The notes beneath the pieces were generated by a model. The model was not told the DNA's origin. It saw only the letters and a list, made by a program, of their open reading frames with translations, and searched no databases. DNA of 64,000 nt from Gigaspora rosea (lineage: Eukaryota; Glomeromycota; Glomeromycetes; Diversisporales; Gigasporaceae): positions 139,579 through 203,578 of the forward strand of contig QKWP01000858.1 in the NCBI GenBank assembly GCA_003550325.1. Reading direction: 5' to 3'. The stretch's first letter is position 1; every line of letters begins with the position of its first letter. Shown here piece by piece: positions 32,870 through 43,863 of the stretch. The translations under genes were made by a program, and so were the position numbers.

Positions 32870-33230
32870 TAATATTAAATAATACAAATAAAATAAGGTA
32901 ATCTAAGTAATAAGCATAAAATCATGTTTTATAATCTTTGAAAATACTATTAAAAGCATTCACATTAAAATAAATAAATTTAATATGCAGTTGAAGTGAA
33001 TAAATAAATATTTCTAGCATTTGTATTTTTTTTCAATATGATAATTTTGATAAATTAATTATATAAATATAAAATCAAAAGAAGGATGATTTAAATAAGA
33101 TAATATTTCAAGAATAGAAGTGAATCAAAGTACATAGCTTAATGATAGAATAAGTTTAATATAATTATTATTATTACATTATTATATTTTGCACACAAAT
33201 AACATCAAGGTAGCTTTTAAAATCAAACTA
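32870..33230. repeat. D repeat, copy 4 continued
   Basis: Continuation of D copy 4 after retroposon C: AATAAAATAAGGTAATCTAA, TTTAATATGCAGTTGAAGTG and GTTTAATATAATTATTATTATTACATTATTATA-like blocks also seen at 16640-16895 and 25300-25600. Confidence 0.62.
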
Positions 33231-33592
33231 TAGTATAGGACACCAAAAGCCATATATTTTTAATAGTAAAATTTTTAAATTAATATGACTTCTTAAAAAA
33301 TAAACTAATACAAAAAATTTTTTATAAATTAATAGATTTTTGGTTAAACTATAAATTTTATAAAAGGTTTTTAATTTTTATTTAATTTTGAAGGTGTAAT
33401 ATTAAATTAAAGTTATATATAATTTAAAAATTTGGCATTTAATATAAAAAAATAAAAACATATATATGTTATTAGCCAATAAAATTAATTTTAATTTAGT
33501 TACACAAATTTTAACCAATCAAAAGTCTAGATTTATTTTACATAGCAGGCAAAAATTTGGTGCCTATATATGTCTTTAGGTGTCCCGCACTG
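33231..33592. mobile_element. Mariner-like MITE (TAGTRYAGGACACC), copy 1
   Basis: The ends TAGTATAGGACACCAAAAGC and (reverse complement) CAGTGCGGGACACCTAAAGA are inverted repeats inside TA (33229-33230, 33593-33594). A second family member at 56016-56418 has nearly the same ends and a visible empty site. 362 bp, non-coding. Confidence 0.82.
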
Positions 33593-33641
33593 TATCAATT
33601 ATGTATTAAACAGACATTGGGAATCACAATATATTACTATA

Positions 33642-33714
33642 GTTCCCAAAAATAAGCTAACTTTTTTTGGACGATTTTGACCTCAAAATATTCAAGATAG
33701 CTTATTTTCGGAGT
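33642..33714. mobile_element. Very small TA-flanked MITE (AAAATAAGCTA ends)
   Basis: The 73-bp unit has ends GTTCCCAAAAATAAGCTAAC and (reverse complement) ACTCCGAAAATAAGCTATC, with TA outside. It resembles the larger element at 47139-47401, whose ends also read AAAATAAGCTAYC, so it could be a deletion derivative. Confidence 0.6.
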
Positions 33715-34433
33715 TATTTTTTTAAAAAATTCTCACACATTATACTTGCATGAACAGGTTTTGTACACATACATACGCACATATGTAATAAGGCTCTACA
33801 AGGCCAGCATCCACTTATTTGCGTGGGTAATACAAGCGTACAAGCTCCTGGGGAGGAAAAGTCAATTGGAGAGTGCAAATTTTGATTATTCCGGATCTGC
33901 CCGACGAAGTATTCGAACACGCGTAAAAGAAAAAAGCGAAAATATGCAAAAACTAATATTTAAATCAATCTTGGTGCACTAATTAAAAATGATGGGAATG
34001 ACTCTAACCCTATAGCCTTTACCATTAAGGCTCTAACCCTAAATTTCTATCTCACGCACTTAGTTTATTTACAAAATAGGATTTTCTTTTTTGGTTTGTA
34101 TTACCCGCACAGTAAAATTATCGTCCGTAATTTCAATTCTCTTTTTATTTTTTTTTTTAACATTTTTATTTTATTTTTTTTTTAATTTTTTTATTTTTTT
34201 TCGATTTTTATTATTTATTTTTTTTTGATTTTTTTTTTTTTAATTTTTTTATTTTTTTTCGATTTTTATTATTTATTTTTTTTTGATTTTTTTTAATCTT
34301 TTATTTAAAATTTTAACATTTTTTTTATTTATTTTTATTTTATTTTCATTTTTTAATTGGTGATCCGCGAGTCAACCAGAGAATGGTCATAGTGAAACAT
34401 GACGTGGATTACTTATAGAAATTAGGGGTTTGC
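33715..34433. other. Less AT-rich segment followed by T-biased tract; relative of the 9.3-10.5 kb element
   Basis: 33715-34100 is less AT-rich (ACATACATACGCACATATGT, GTATTCGAACACGCGTAAAAG) and shares GGTGCACTAATTAAAAATGA with the element at 9283-10529, followed by ACTCTAACCCTATAGCC. Overlapping frames at 33714-33920 (minus) and 33746-33982 match no known protein. 34141-34350 is over 80% T with TTTCGATTTTTATTATTTAT repeated twice. 34360-34430 (GGTGATCCGCGAGTCAACC) may be a transposon terminus. Confidence 0.5.
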
Positions 34434-34807
34434 GAATGTGGAGTGCACACATCTAAAACTTTTTTTATACTAAGTTAATCACTCTTCTGACTTAAGAGAC
34501 TTTTGTAGAGCTCGTCAAGACGCATCTAATGGTGGGTAGAGCGTCAAAATCGGCCTGGTGGGTGCTGAGATATCTTTAACAAACGTTTCTTTTACTATGT
34601 AAATTTCTTTACAAACAATACTATTGTTTGCAAAGAATTTACATAGTAAAAGAAAAGTTTTTTAAAAATATCTCAGCACCCACCAGGCCGATTTTGACGC
34701 TCTACCCACCATTAGATGCGTCTTGACGAGCTCTACAAAAGTCTCTTAAGTCAGAAGAGTGATTAACTTAGTATAAAAAAAGTTTTAGATGTGTGCACTC
34801 CACATTC
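34434..34807. repeat. 374-bp near-perfect palindrome abutting assembly gap
   Basis: Two arms of about 187 bp meet at 34620/34621 (ACAAACAATA/CTATTGTTTG). The outer ~145 bp of the arms are identical by eye. A handful of substitutions and one single-base indel lie in the inner ~45 bp. The arms contain GTAGAGCTCGTCAAGACGCA and GGCCTGGTGGGTGCTGAGAT. The right arm ends exactly at the first N (34808). It may be a foldback transposon or the inverted termini of a larger element collapsed by the assembly. Confidence 0.85.
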
Positions 34808-35244
34808 NNNNNNNNNNNNNNNNNNNNNNNNNNNNNNNNNNNNNNNNNNNNNNNNNNNNNNNNNNNNNNNNNNNNNNNNNNNNNNNNNNNNNNNNNNNNN
34901 NNNNNNNNNNNNNNNNNNNNNNNNNNNNNNNNNNNNNNNNNNNNNNNNNNNNNNNNNNNNNNNNNNNNNNNNNNNNNNNNNNNNNNNNNNNNNNNNNNNN
35001 NNNNNNNNNNNNNNNNNNNNNNNNNNNNNNNNNNNNNNNNNNNNNNNNNNNNNNNNNNNNNNNNNNNNNNNNNNNNNNNNNNNNNNNNNNNNNNNNNNNN
35101 NNNNNNNNNNNNNNNNNNNNNNNNNNNNNNNNNNNNNNNNNNNNNNNNNNNNNNNNNNNNNNNNNNNNNNNNNNNNNNNNNNNNNNNNNNNNNNNNNNNN
35201 NNNNNNNNNNNNNNNNNNNNNNNNNNNNNNNNNNNNNNNNNNNN
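34808..35244. other. Assembly gap (437 N)
   Basis: Run of unknown bases between the palindrome and a T-rich tract. Reading frames that cross it are artefacts. Because T-rich DNA of the same orientation lies on both sides, the gap probably hides the rest of the palindromic element plus low-complexity sequence. Confidence 0.99.
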
Positions 35245-35278
<34 letters not shown>

Positions 35279-35680
35279 TATTTATTTTTTTTTAATTTTT
35301 TTTTATTATTTATTTTTTTTTGATTTTTTTTATTCTTTTCTTTTTTTAAATTTTTAATGCCTTTTATTTATTTAAATATTTTTAATTTTAAACATTTAAT
35401 TAAACTTTTTTTTAATTGTTTCTTTTTTTAAATTTTTTTTCTTTATATATTTATATTTTTTAAATTTTCTTTTTTTTTATAGTTTACTTTAAAATTTTTT
35501 CAAAATATTTTTTTAAATTACTTTTATTTAATATATTTTATTTTTACTTTTTATTTTTTATTGTACTGTATTTTTTAGTTTTTTTTTTATTTATTTAATT
35601 TAAACACGCTCTTTTTTTTATTTATCTATTTATTTAAATTATTTTTTTTATTTAATGCCTTTAAACGATTTTTGTCAATA
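35245..35680. repeat. T-biased low-complexity tract
   Basis: About 430 bases, mostly T on this strand, with TTATTATTTATTTTTTTT words as at 34141-34350. It begins with 32 T in a row. It looks like the continuation of the tract left of the palindrome. Confidence 0.8.
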
Positions 35681-36640
35681 AATTTATATACAGTATTTAC
35701 AATTGATTGTCAAAACCGGGAGTTTTTTCTTGTAAATTTTAGACCACAGTATTTATATATATTTGGGTAAACAAGACAAGAATAGCTTGGGGATCAAGTT
35801 TGTTATGTCAAAAATTTTACGAAATAATCCGTGCTACCCATCATGATGAGCATGATGGTCATGAAAGAACCTGGAAAAAAGTAAATTTATGCTAAAAAAA
35901 ATCGTGATAATTATTTTATTGGATTCGGTTAGATGAAACACCCGACCATTTGCCGAAAAACAAAGCAAATGCGAATATTTCTACGCGGTTAAATGCAAAA
36001 AATTATAAAAAATTATTAAAATATATATAAATATCCGAATGTATTCTGAAAATTTAGCTAGTATGTAAAAGTAATTTTTATTATATACAAGCTTATATAT
36101 ATATTTCTGCATCCCAATTTTAAATTGATAAAAATTTATCAATCGTATTCATGCTTAATAGTTTATTTAACTTTTTTTATATATTAAAAATTGGTTATAT
36201 ATATATTAAAATCGAATTTTTTAATAAAATAAGAAATCATTCTTCAATTTAATTAAAATATGCAAGCATATTTGACATTCTAATCTTAAAAATTTGGGTG
36301 CGTAAGATGCCGATTAAAAAATAACACAAAGAAACATCTTTTTTTTTTACTGTCTTGATTTATATCGTATTTCGTGCATCTGGTAGTATGTACGTACATA
36401 CACTGACTGTATGTCGTTATTCAAACTTTTCCAATCTTACAAATTGAAATCTTGTAATACGCATTAAATACATACGTATGTACGTAATACACAAATTAAC
36501 TACCTGATCACCAGTCTATTAGGTATGATACCGTACTATATACTATGCATAATTTAAAAGTAAACTATACTCCACATTACACATAGACTCAATTGTGAAA
36601 ACATATAATCAATTTTTACTGGTTCAAAAATTGATGATAA
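35681..36640. other. Apparently single-copy, less repetitive DNA
   Basis: About 950 bases that I do not find elsewhere in the window. They include CATCATGATGAGCATGATGG (near 35840), CGGTTAGATGAAACACCCGA, GTATGTACGTACATACACTG and CATACGTATGTACGTAATAC. No ORF over 60 codons starts here and no terminal repeats pair. It could be residual intergenic host DNA or an unfamiliar element. Confidence 0.45.
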
Positions 36641-38439
36641 TTACTAATCTTCAAAAAAATAATGAGAAGCATAATAAAAAATTTGAAAAACTTGGTTCAA
36701 AGTTAATCTATTTTGTTACTTGATCATTATTATATATGATAACTTAGTTTTTTTTGTACAAAAGAACCCAAAATTCTGGATTAGAAATTACGTATTAGTA
36801 TTTAATTTAATCAAAATCACTAAAGTATTACTATTCATAGACCAAATTAACTATAAAAAACTATTATTATTGCTCAATTTGCTACTTTATTGCAAAGCTG
36901 CATTGAGAACTAGCATAATTGCATGAACAATATAAATACATTTATATAAACCTTTCTAAATAGAATAAAATCAGATATTGCACTATTTTTAAAAATTAAT
37001 ATATCTTAAATAACATGGTTAAGTATTTTATTTGATCTTACAAAGTGGTAAATAGCTATTATTGTTTAAGATATATAATTTTAATTAATAATTATAATTA
37101 TCTATTAAATATTATGTATAATTAAAATAATTTTTATACAGATAAGCATAGATTTTTTGTATTTATTCTCCAAATGGTACTTAAGGTAAGTTATTTTTTC
37201 TATTTGGGTTAGTTTTATAAATAAAAATTAACAATTATTTATCTATTTAGTATAATGAAAAAAGTCTTGAAAAGGCACTTCTTATTGGAGTATATCTATT
37301 GCAAAGTTAGAATTTAGTGGCTTTAATTCATAAAAAAATTTTTAAAATAAATTTGGATTTATAGAAAATAAGGTTTTTCTGTTTTCTTTTACTATAGTTT
37401 GGACTATCTAGAGAAAATAAAGAATAGTATAATGGATATAAAGCTAGTAACAGGATCCAACTCTATAATTCTTTATTGATAAATTGTTATATTAATCAAA
37501 AAAATTTTAAAAGTCAACAAACTAATATAGATAAGTTTATATTGTTTGATTAACTCTGTAAGAAAAGTGGCACATGTAATATCCTGACTATTATAAATAC
37601 AGTATATGCAGGAATTTTGAACCACAAATAGACTGGATTTTGCAGCAATTTACTAGGCCAAATACATGTATTTTGGCACATTCTCTAAAATAACAAAAAG
37701 GCATGGGATAGTACTCTGTAATTAATACATGAGGTATGGAATAGTTTCTTTTTACCATGCTATTTTTGGCATGTTTATATATAAATTTTGAACAGTAAAT
37801 AGACTCAGTTTACTAAGCCAAAATTTACAGATTTTGGTACAAATTTTTGGTACATTTTTTTTATAAAAATCATAGTAAAGAAACAGTTTGTAAACTGTAA
37901 TTTGTATGTAAAATTTTTTGTAAAGGCATATAATAGTTGTTTTTTTATACCATTTTGAACTGACTACATGCTACTTTTTCTTACAGGATAATAGAATTAA
38001 CCTGTAATTATTATTATATATTAAAATTACAATTTTTTTAAAACATAATAGGTGATACACAATTAAATAATTAATGCATTTTTTTTGTAAACAAATACCT
38101 AAACTGCATTAATAATATCACAATAGAAAAGTTACTATAAATAATATTAATTATAAAACAATTATATTACAAATGCATCATGCATTTTGGACATTAATTT
38201 ATTATTTTAGTTATGTACTTTATATTAAATAACAAAAATCTTTCTGTCTTAATCAAGGAGACTGAAATAAACTTACAAAATTTACAATAAAGCAACTAAA
38301 TTTATATTTTATTGATACAATACTAGATACGTTATAAAGATGTAATATGCAAACGTTTGAAAAGTATTTTCAGAACATGATAATTAAAATGCTTTCTTTT
38401 TATAATATTCCAAGTAATCAATTAGAAAATGGTTACTAC
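36641..38439. repeat. D' plus D repeat, copy 5 (left part)
   Basis: 36640-37560 matches 49020-49805 and 54760-55380 (TTGATCATTATTATATATGA, GATTTTTTGTATTTATTCTC, TGAAAAGGCACTTCTTATTG). An extra 37560-37990 stretch carries a doubled motif (GGCATGGGATAGTA… and GGTATGGAATAGTT…), then the D landmarks resume at 37990. The 68-codon ORF at 36720-36926 is not kept in the other copies. Confidence 0.66.
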
Positions 38440-39319
38440 TAGAGGTGGGCAGAATCATATTTTTGCTACTATTTATATGCATAATATACTACATGCATGC
38501 ATGCATGCATATATATGTAGCATAGTTAAAATTATTATTAGTTTGTAATATCAAAAACTGATTAGTTACAAAAAAATTTTCAATAAATTTATATTATGTA
38601 TAAAAAATTGCTTGGATTCTTAATAATTAAAAATTGAAATGGATATATAATTTTACCTTTTTATTTGTGCAATTTATTTAAAAATTCGCACTAATCTACT
38701 TAATAGATTATATTATATATTAAAGCTTTTATTTGAATTAATATAATTAAAAAACTATTATGCACAAGTTTTATGATTATTTTTTTTCAAAATATAAATT
38801 TAAAATTTGACTAAGTTTTTTTTAAGGGCTTGTACAAATAAATAATATGTGACAGAGTGAAACCCATATCATGAATTAAATAAAATCTACTATAATCATC
38901 ATGTGAAAGCAAAACCTGCTTTATATTATAAGGCAAATATCAAAAATATAGAATTTATCCTCATCCAATATACTTACTAGCTCACAAATAAAAATGTGAT
39001 CCTGCTTAAATTGGTTAGTTTGTGTTCAACATCTGACCAAACACTGTTCTGAAGCACATGAATATTAATTATATTTGCTCAAACATGTTAGTTTAAGATA
39101 TCGAATTCAATAAAAACTTGCTCATAAGCTTGATTTTGAACTCTACTGAGCTTCATTTTATATAATTAGATTTATATAATTGAAAAACTTGTATTTAGAG
39201 ACAAGCAGAGCAGAATTATATAGCAATAGTTTTTTTTTGTATGGACATTTTGGTATATAAATTGTTAAACATGCATATGCATAATGCATACATGTACCCA
39301 TGTATAATGCCTACCTCTA
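38440..39319. mobile_element. Family T hAT-like element, 8-bp TSD GTTACTAC
   Basis: The ends TAGAGGTGGGCAGAATCATA and (reverse complement) TAGAGGTAGGCATTATACAT are bounded by the exact 8-mer GTTACTAC (38432-38439, 39320-39327). Empty sites exist in other D copies (near 11442 and 56880). Internally CATGCATGCATGCATGC and an AT-rich body match 21702-23502 in inverse orientation. 880 bp, no ORF. Confidence 0.9.
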
Positions 39320-39680
39320 GTTACTACTTATTTCTAGTTGTGTTACTTTTTTAAAAAAGTTTCAAAAATACAAAATCAAGTCTAATAAAAAAAGGATTTG
39401 GTTTATTTGACTTAAGGTTTGTTCTGAATTACAAATAGAATTTGAAATACTATTACTGTAGAATTTAAATTTTAAAAAAATTTAAGAATAAGTGCTAAAA
39501 AAAGATTGGTACAGATTTTGGATAAAAAAATCATATTGGCATTTCTAAAAGATCAATAAAATTAGTTGAATATAAAATTGTTTTCAAAAGAAGCAAATAT
39601 GTATTTTTACTAAAGTAAATAATCAGTATATTGAAATAAAATAAATAATTTATTCTATATTAATATTAATGTGTGAGATT
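39320..39680. repeat. D repeat, copy 5 (right part)
   Basis: Resumes at TTACTACTTATTTCTAGTTG and holds AGTCTAATAAAAAAAGGATT and AAAAGAAGCAAATATGTATT as in copies 6 and 7. Non-coding. Confidence 0.65.
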
Positions 39681-40560
39681 TACCTATACTAGAACTATAT
39701 TATTAAATTAGACTAACTGCTAATTTTTTAAAAAATTATCTATTATATTAAATATTTTTTTTATTATATTTTAACTTTTTGGCATTATATAAAAAAAATC
39801 TAATTTTATATAGTATTTACTAGTTATTTTATAGAATATATTTATTTATAAAAATTTTTTAATTAAGTAAATTTATTTAAATTTTTATTAAAAATTATTA
39901 TATTAATGAGATTACTAAAACGCACTACTGGTATTCAATACTACAATAATTTTCACCAATCAAATTTTTTAAATGCAGTGTGATGTAAAGATCAGGTATA
40001 ACATAAAATTTTTGTTGTTTTGGTATTGTTTTTTTTTTAAAAAAATACCTTCTAACTCAAAATTTTATCAAAAAAACCCCATTGTGAAATTTTACTATAT
40101 ACTATGCCCCTCACCCTAACCCTAACTATTAACTCTAACTTAACATTTATTAGTTTTAACTTTTGTTTATTTTTTTTTGTTTATTTTTTTGATATTGATC
40201 TTCATACTGGTGTTGAACACCAGTGGTATGTTTTAACAATTTTGTAAATTAAAATATAAAAAATAATTTAAATTTAAAGGTTTTACTATTAAGTACTATA
40301 TTTTAAATTTATATTAAAAAATAGATACAATTTTTTTAAATTTTAAGACATAAAATAAACTAATTTTATAACAAAACATTTTTGTAATTAAAATTAAATA
40401 GTAAATTTTAAATTTTTATAACTTTAATTAAAATTTTTTTTTAGAAAATATAATTCAGTTTTTTTTTTTTAAAAAAAATAGTATATTTTAAAAAAGATAA
40501 AGACTTTTAAAAGTTTGATCTAATATTTAAAATATAGCTTATATATATCAATATAAAAGT
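39681..40560. repeat. H repeat, copy 1, with nested palindrome-tipped MITE
   Basis: Blocks (ACCTATACTAGAACTATATT, TTTTAACTTTTTGGCATTAT, AGAATATATTTATTTATAAA) recur at 51900-53650 and 57820-58300. The copy is split by the MITE at 39916-40235. No ORF. Confidence 0.6.
39916..40235. mobile_element. Palindrome-tipped MITE with CCCTAACCCTAA core
   Basis: The left tip AAAACGCACTACTGGTATTC and right tip (reverse complement) AAAACATACCACTGGTGTTC are inverted repeats. The right tip has a 17-bp palindrome CTGGTGTTGAACACCAG; the left keeps a weaker GTATTCAATAC. The core ends TTTTACTATATACTATGCCC then CTCACCCTAACCCTAACTAT. 320 bp, non-coding. Confidence 0.78.
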
Positions 40561-41239
40561 GCCAACCAAAAAAAATTACTATAATATCCAAATATAAGCT
40601 CACATAAATTATTCAGGGTTCTATTCTGGTTTTATTCATTCAGACTAGTTTGAATAATACTCTTATACTTGATTGTACATATTGTTAATATAAACTTACA
40701 AACTTCAATTTTTATATTTTTAATAGTTAAGGTTGGGTGAACACTAGTATTGATCTTTTTTTATATTAGGGTTTAGAGAAAAAGTGGATTGGGTTTGACA
40801 AATTTTTTCTTTCAAAATTGTACATACTATCATAATTTTTACTTAATTTGTATTTCTAATGCCCAGGAGATATGCCTATATAAAGAGAGTGCACTATACA
40901 AAGAGAAAATACACTATATAATATAAAAGTTTATTGTATCTTATGATTATTAGTTTGTGGTACATGTGGCAAAAAAATTTATATAGCATCAGTATATAAA
41001 AAATATTTTAGTAAAAAATTAATTGTGCAGTCTAAATATATATATACTATATATATATTAGATATATATACACATATATGTATACATTGGTTTTTTTTGG
41101 CATGGTCAGTATTTAGAAATTAGATTTATTAAAAATCAACTCTTGTTTCAAATAACACCTATATGCATACTCAAAGTAGCATACATATAGTCAAAATAGC
41201 ATGCTTTTGCTTGCTATATCAAGAATTTATAGTATCTTC
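40561..41239. other. AT-rich stretch, no gene
   Basis: About 680 bases. It contains GGGTTCTATTCTGGTTTTAT, AGGTTGGGTGAACACTAGTA, a TATATATAC-rich microsatellite (41035-41090) and a direct repeat of CATACTCAAAGTAGCATAC/CATAGTCAAAATAGCATGC near 41165-41205. Nothing identifies it further. Confidence 0.45.
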
Positions 41240-41604
41240 TGATACAATATTGTAGTTTATATAAAGGATAACAACTTTTATTATTGCACTTTAAATAATT
41301 TACTTGTAAAAATTAAGACTTGTATTAGAAGTGAAAATTATTTTATAGATAGAAAAATATAAAATTTAAGAAAATCTAAAAAAATTCTATAGTAAAAGTT
41401 TTAAAACAAACACTTTAAACTTTAATTATATCAAAGTTTTTAATAATCTTAAAAATTTTTATAATAAAGTTGATAAAGCAGAACTAATCTTATATTTTTT
41501 ACTTAGAAAGTATATAGCTAAAACTAATATTTAAAGTTTTATTTAAAAAATTTAAAATTTAAAATTTATACAAACAAATTTGCCTGCATTACAAATTAAG
41601 AGAT
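41240..41604. mobile_element. TCCCTTAG-family element, truncated left end
   Basis: Its body (GATACAATATTGTAGTTTAT, TGTATTAGAAGTGAAAATTA) matches 17170-17500, and its right end CAAATTTGCCTGCATTACAA…AAGAGA abuts TA (41605-41606). At about 41560 it reads through the site where retroposon C inserted in the copy at 16896-18754. The left terminus is missing. Confidence 0.68.
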
Positions 41605-41925
41605 AGTATTAAATACCATAGATAAATTGGATTTGCAAATCTGTATAACAAATACAAAAAATAAATTTTAATTACTTTAGAAATATAGTTAGGTCTAGAA
41701 TTTTATCAAGAGCATTATTATATACAAAATTTAGCAAAAAATTTTTTTATTAAAGCTCCATAAATGGTTTTATAAGCAAAATTTTGAGATTTAAATGTTT
41801 TTCTAAAAAAATAAACAAAAAAAAGAAATTTTATATTACACCTGATTCTAAATTTTGATTGGTATTCTAATAGTTTTGTATAACATAGTGTTCAACACCA
41901 TTCATGCATTTTAGTACTTAAAACT
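41605..41925. mobile_element. Palindrome-tipped MITE, degraded, reverse core
   Basis: The right tip carries AGTGTTCAACACCAT; the left tip is eroded to AAATACCATAGATAAATTGG. The inner part (GATTTGCAAATCTGTATAAC, CCATAAATGGTTTTATAAGC) is collinear with 53636-53985 and 58303-58647. The core is on the opposite strand to the copy at 39916-40235. Confidence 0.62.
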
Positions 41926-42320
41926 GTATAGCTTATTATAAATAATAATAATTTGCAATAATTTTTAAAAATACTTATAGTATAATTAATAATTATTGCA
42001 ATATAATAAATAAAAATTTTTTAATTATTACAAGCTATAAGTTTGTTTTATATAACTAAACTTTTAATTTACAAAATTTATTAATATATTATTGTTATAA
42101 TTAAATTTAAATATGTACTTAGTTCTAGTATATTAAAATTTTACAAAAATGTATGATATAAAAATTAATTTTAGTATTAATAAATATTACTAGTTCTAGT
42201 ATATTAAAATTTTACAAAAAATATATGATATAAAAAATTTATTTTAGTATTAATATAAAAATAAATTATACCAAACAATTTTTGAATATTCATCAGATTT
42301 TTGTATATAAAAAAAAAGAA

Positions 42321-42643
42321 TTTAACTACGTATAACTAGCGGTGATCATCACCGGTATGTAATTAACCAATAATGATAAAAAAAAAGTTAATTTCATTTA
42401 CTTTAGGGTTAGGGTGAGGCCTGGGATTTTAGCAGGGTGTCTGGTATATGCAAAATTTAGCAAGAAATTTTTTTTGTTAGAATGTCAAAGGTAATTTCAT
42501 AGACAAATTCTTGAGATATTAGCATTTTTTAAAAAAAATCTTTATTTTTGTTACACAAACTGATTTTCACGTTACACTTGATCCTGCAAATTTATTGGTT
42601 AATTACATACCGGTGATGATCACCACCAGTTATAGTTAGTAAA
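42321..42643. mobile_element. Palindrome-tipped MITE (GGTGATCATCACC), reverse CCCTAA core
   Basis: Inverted ends of about 50 bp: TATAACTAGCGGTGATCATC and (reverse complement) TATAACTGGTGGTGATCATC, continuing through ACCGGTATGTAATTAACCAA on both sides. Each tip holds the 13-mer palindrome GGTGAT-C/G-ATCACC. The core reads TTTAGGGTTAGGGTGAGGCC then TATATGCAAAATTTAGCAAG. About 320 bp, non-coding. Confidence 0.85.
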
Positions 42644-43152
42644 ATTCCAAAAAAAATTAGGCCTTTTAATTATTTAATTGTTTTATAAGTTTTTAAAAAT
42701 GTAATAGAACTAGTATAAAAAAGTAAATCCAAACTATTAATATTTACTTTAATATAAAAAATTTATATTAAAATATTATATAGCTAAATTTTTTATTATT
42801 GTACTATTAAAATACAAAAATATATAATTGTAAAAAAGTGTACTAATTATTAAAATAAATTGATTATATTTAATAATAGTTTTTAAAAATATATATTATA
42901 AAGAATATATACATATAAAAAATAACTATAAAAAGATTTAGCTATATATAAAACTTATAAAAATTTAAAAATTTTTAAAAAATATATTACTATAATCAGT
43001 CTTTCTATGATTAAATAAAAATATTAATTTATAATTTATACTAAAATTAGAATTAGAATTAAAATTAATAACATATACTAGATTTAATATAGTGTATTAG
43101 ATTTTATACCACTTTAATTTCTAGTTATCTGCTAATTTTAAATAATAACTAG
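42644..43152. repeat. H repeat right part, copy 1
   Basis: Collinear with 54010-54580 (CTAGTATAAAAAAGTAAATC…, TTAATATTTACTTTAATATA, AAAGAATATATACATATAAA, ACTAAAATTAGAATTAGAAT). No gene. Confidence 0.6.
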
Positions 43153-43838
43153 ACTATAGTGCGAACAATCTAAAAACATCAGATCAATTAATAATTATTG
43201 TAAATTGTACCTTTTCAATAAAAAATTTTAAAGTTGCAAAATAGAATATGTAATTTGACAAAGTTTATTAAACTACATATTTTATTTTAAGAATTTTTTG
43301 CTTATTATTGAGAAGATATAATTTTAAATTTATAAGTTTTTAAAATTTTCAGCACTATATATAAAAAAAGAGAATTTCTATTTGTACCCGGTGGGTCCAA
43401 TTAGATTTTAGGATCTTGTGTAATGTAACACGATCCAAAATTGCAAAACAAACATTCATTTTATTATAAATTGCTTATTGCTCAAAATTTGCATAAAAAA
43501 CCACCTTTTATGCTCTAACAAAAAGATTTCTTTAAGCGATTTTACTATATAACTGCCCTAATCTTGGTGTTTACCCTAACCCTAAACTAACAAATACAAA
43601 AATTTAATTCTATAACATAGTTAAATATTGTTATTTTTGTAACTGGGTATTTGACCCTATGAATAAAAATTTTGTAGTTTGTGTAACTGGGTAGCAAACC
43701 CTAAGGGTAAATTTAGTTTTTTTCATAAAAAAATTAAAATTTATAAAAATTTTAACTAATTAAATTTAATTTTATAATAAATAATCAACAAAATTTCAGT
43801 ACTACTATAAAATTTGATACAATTAAACTATTTGCACT
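43153..43838. mobile_element. Family E mariner-like MITE with nested core element
   Basis: Same body as 6452-6794 (AAGAATTTTTTGCTTATTAT), ending CTATTTGCACTATAGTG. It is interrupted at about 43380-43730 by an element whose tips carry ACCCGGTGGGT on the left and TACCCAGTTACACAAACTAC (reverse complement) on the right. That insert has the recurrent core (GCTTATTGCTCAAAATTTGC, TATGCTCTAACAAAAAGATT, GCGATTTTACTATATAACTG, ACCCTAACCCTAAACTAACA). Non-coding. Confidence 0.68.
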
Positions 43839-43863
43839 ATAGTGACCACTTCTATCTATATAT

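Noticed and set aside
34789-35357. Three overlapping long + strand ORFs of 168-188 codons
   Set aside because: They translate the run of N and then poly-T; they are artefacts of the assembly gap.
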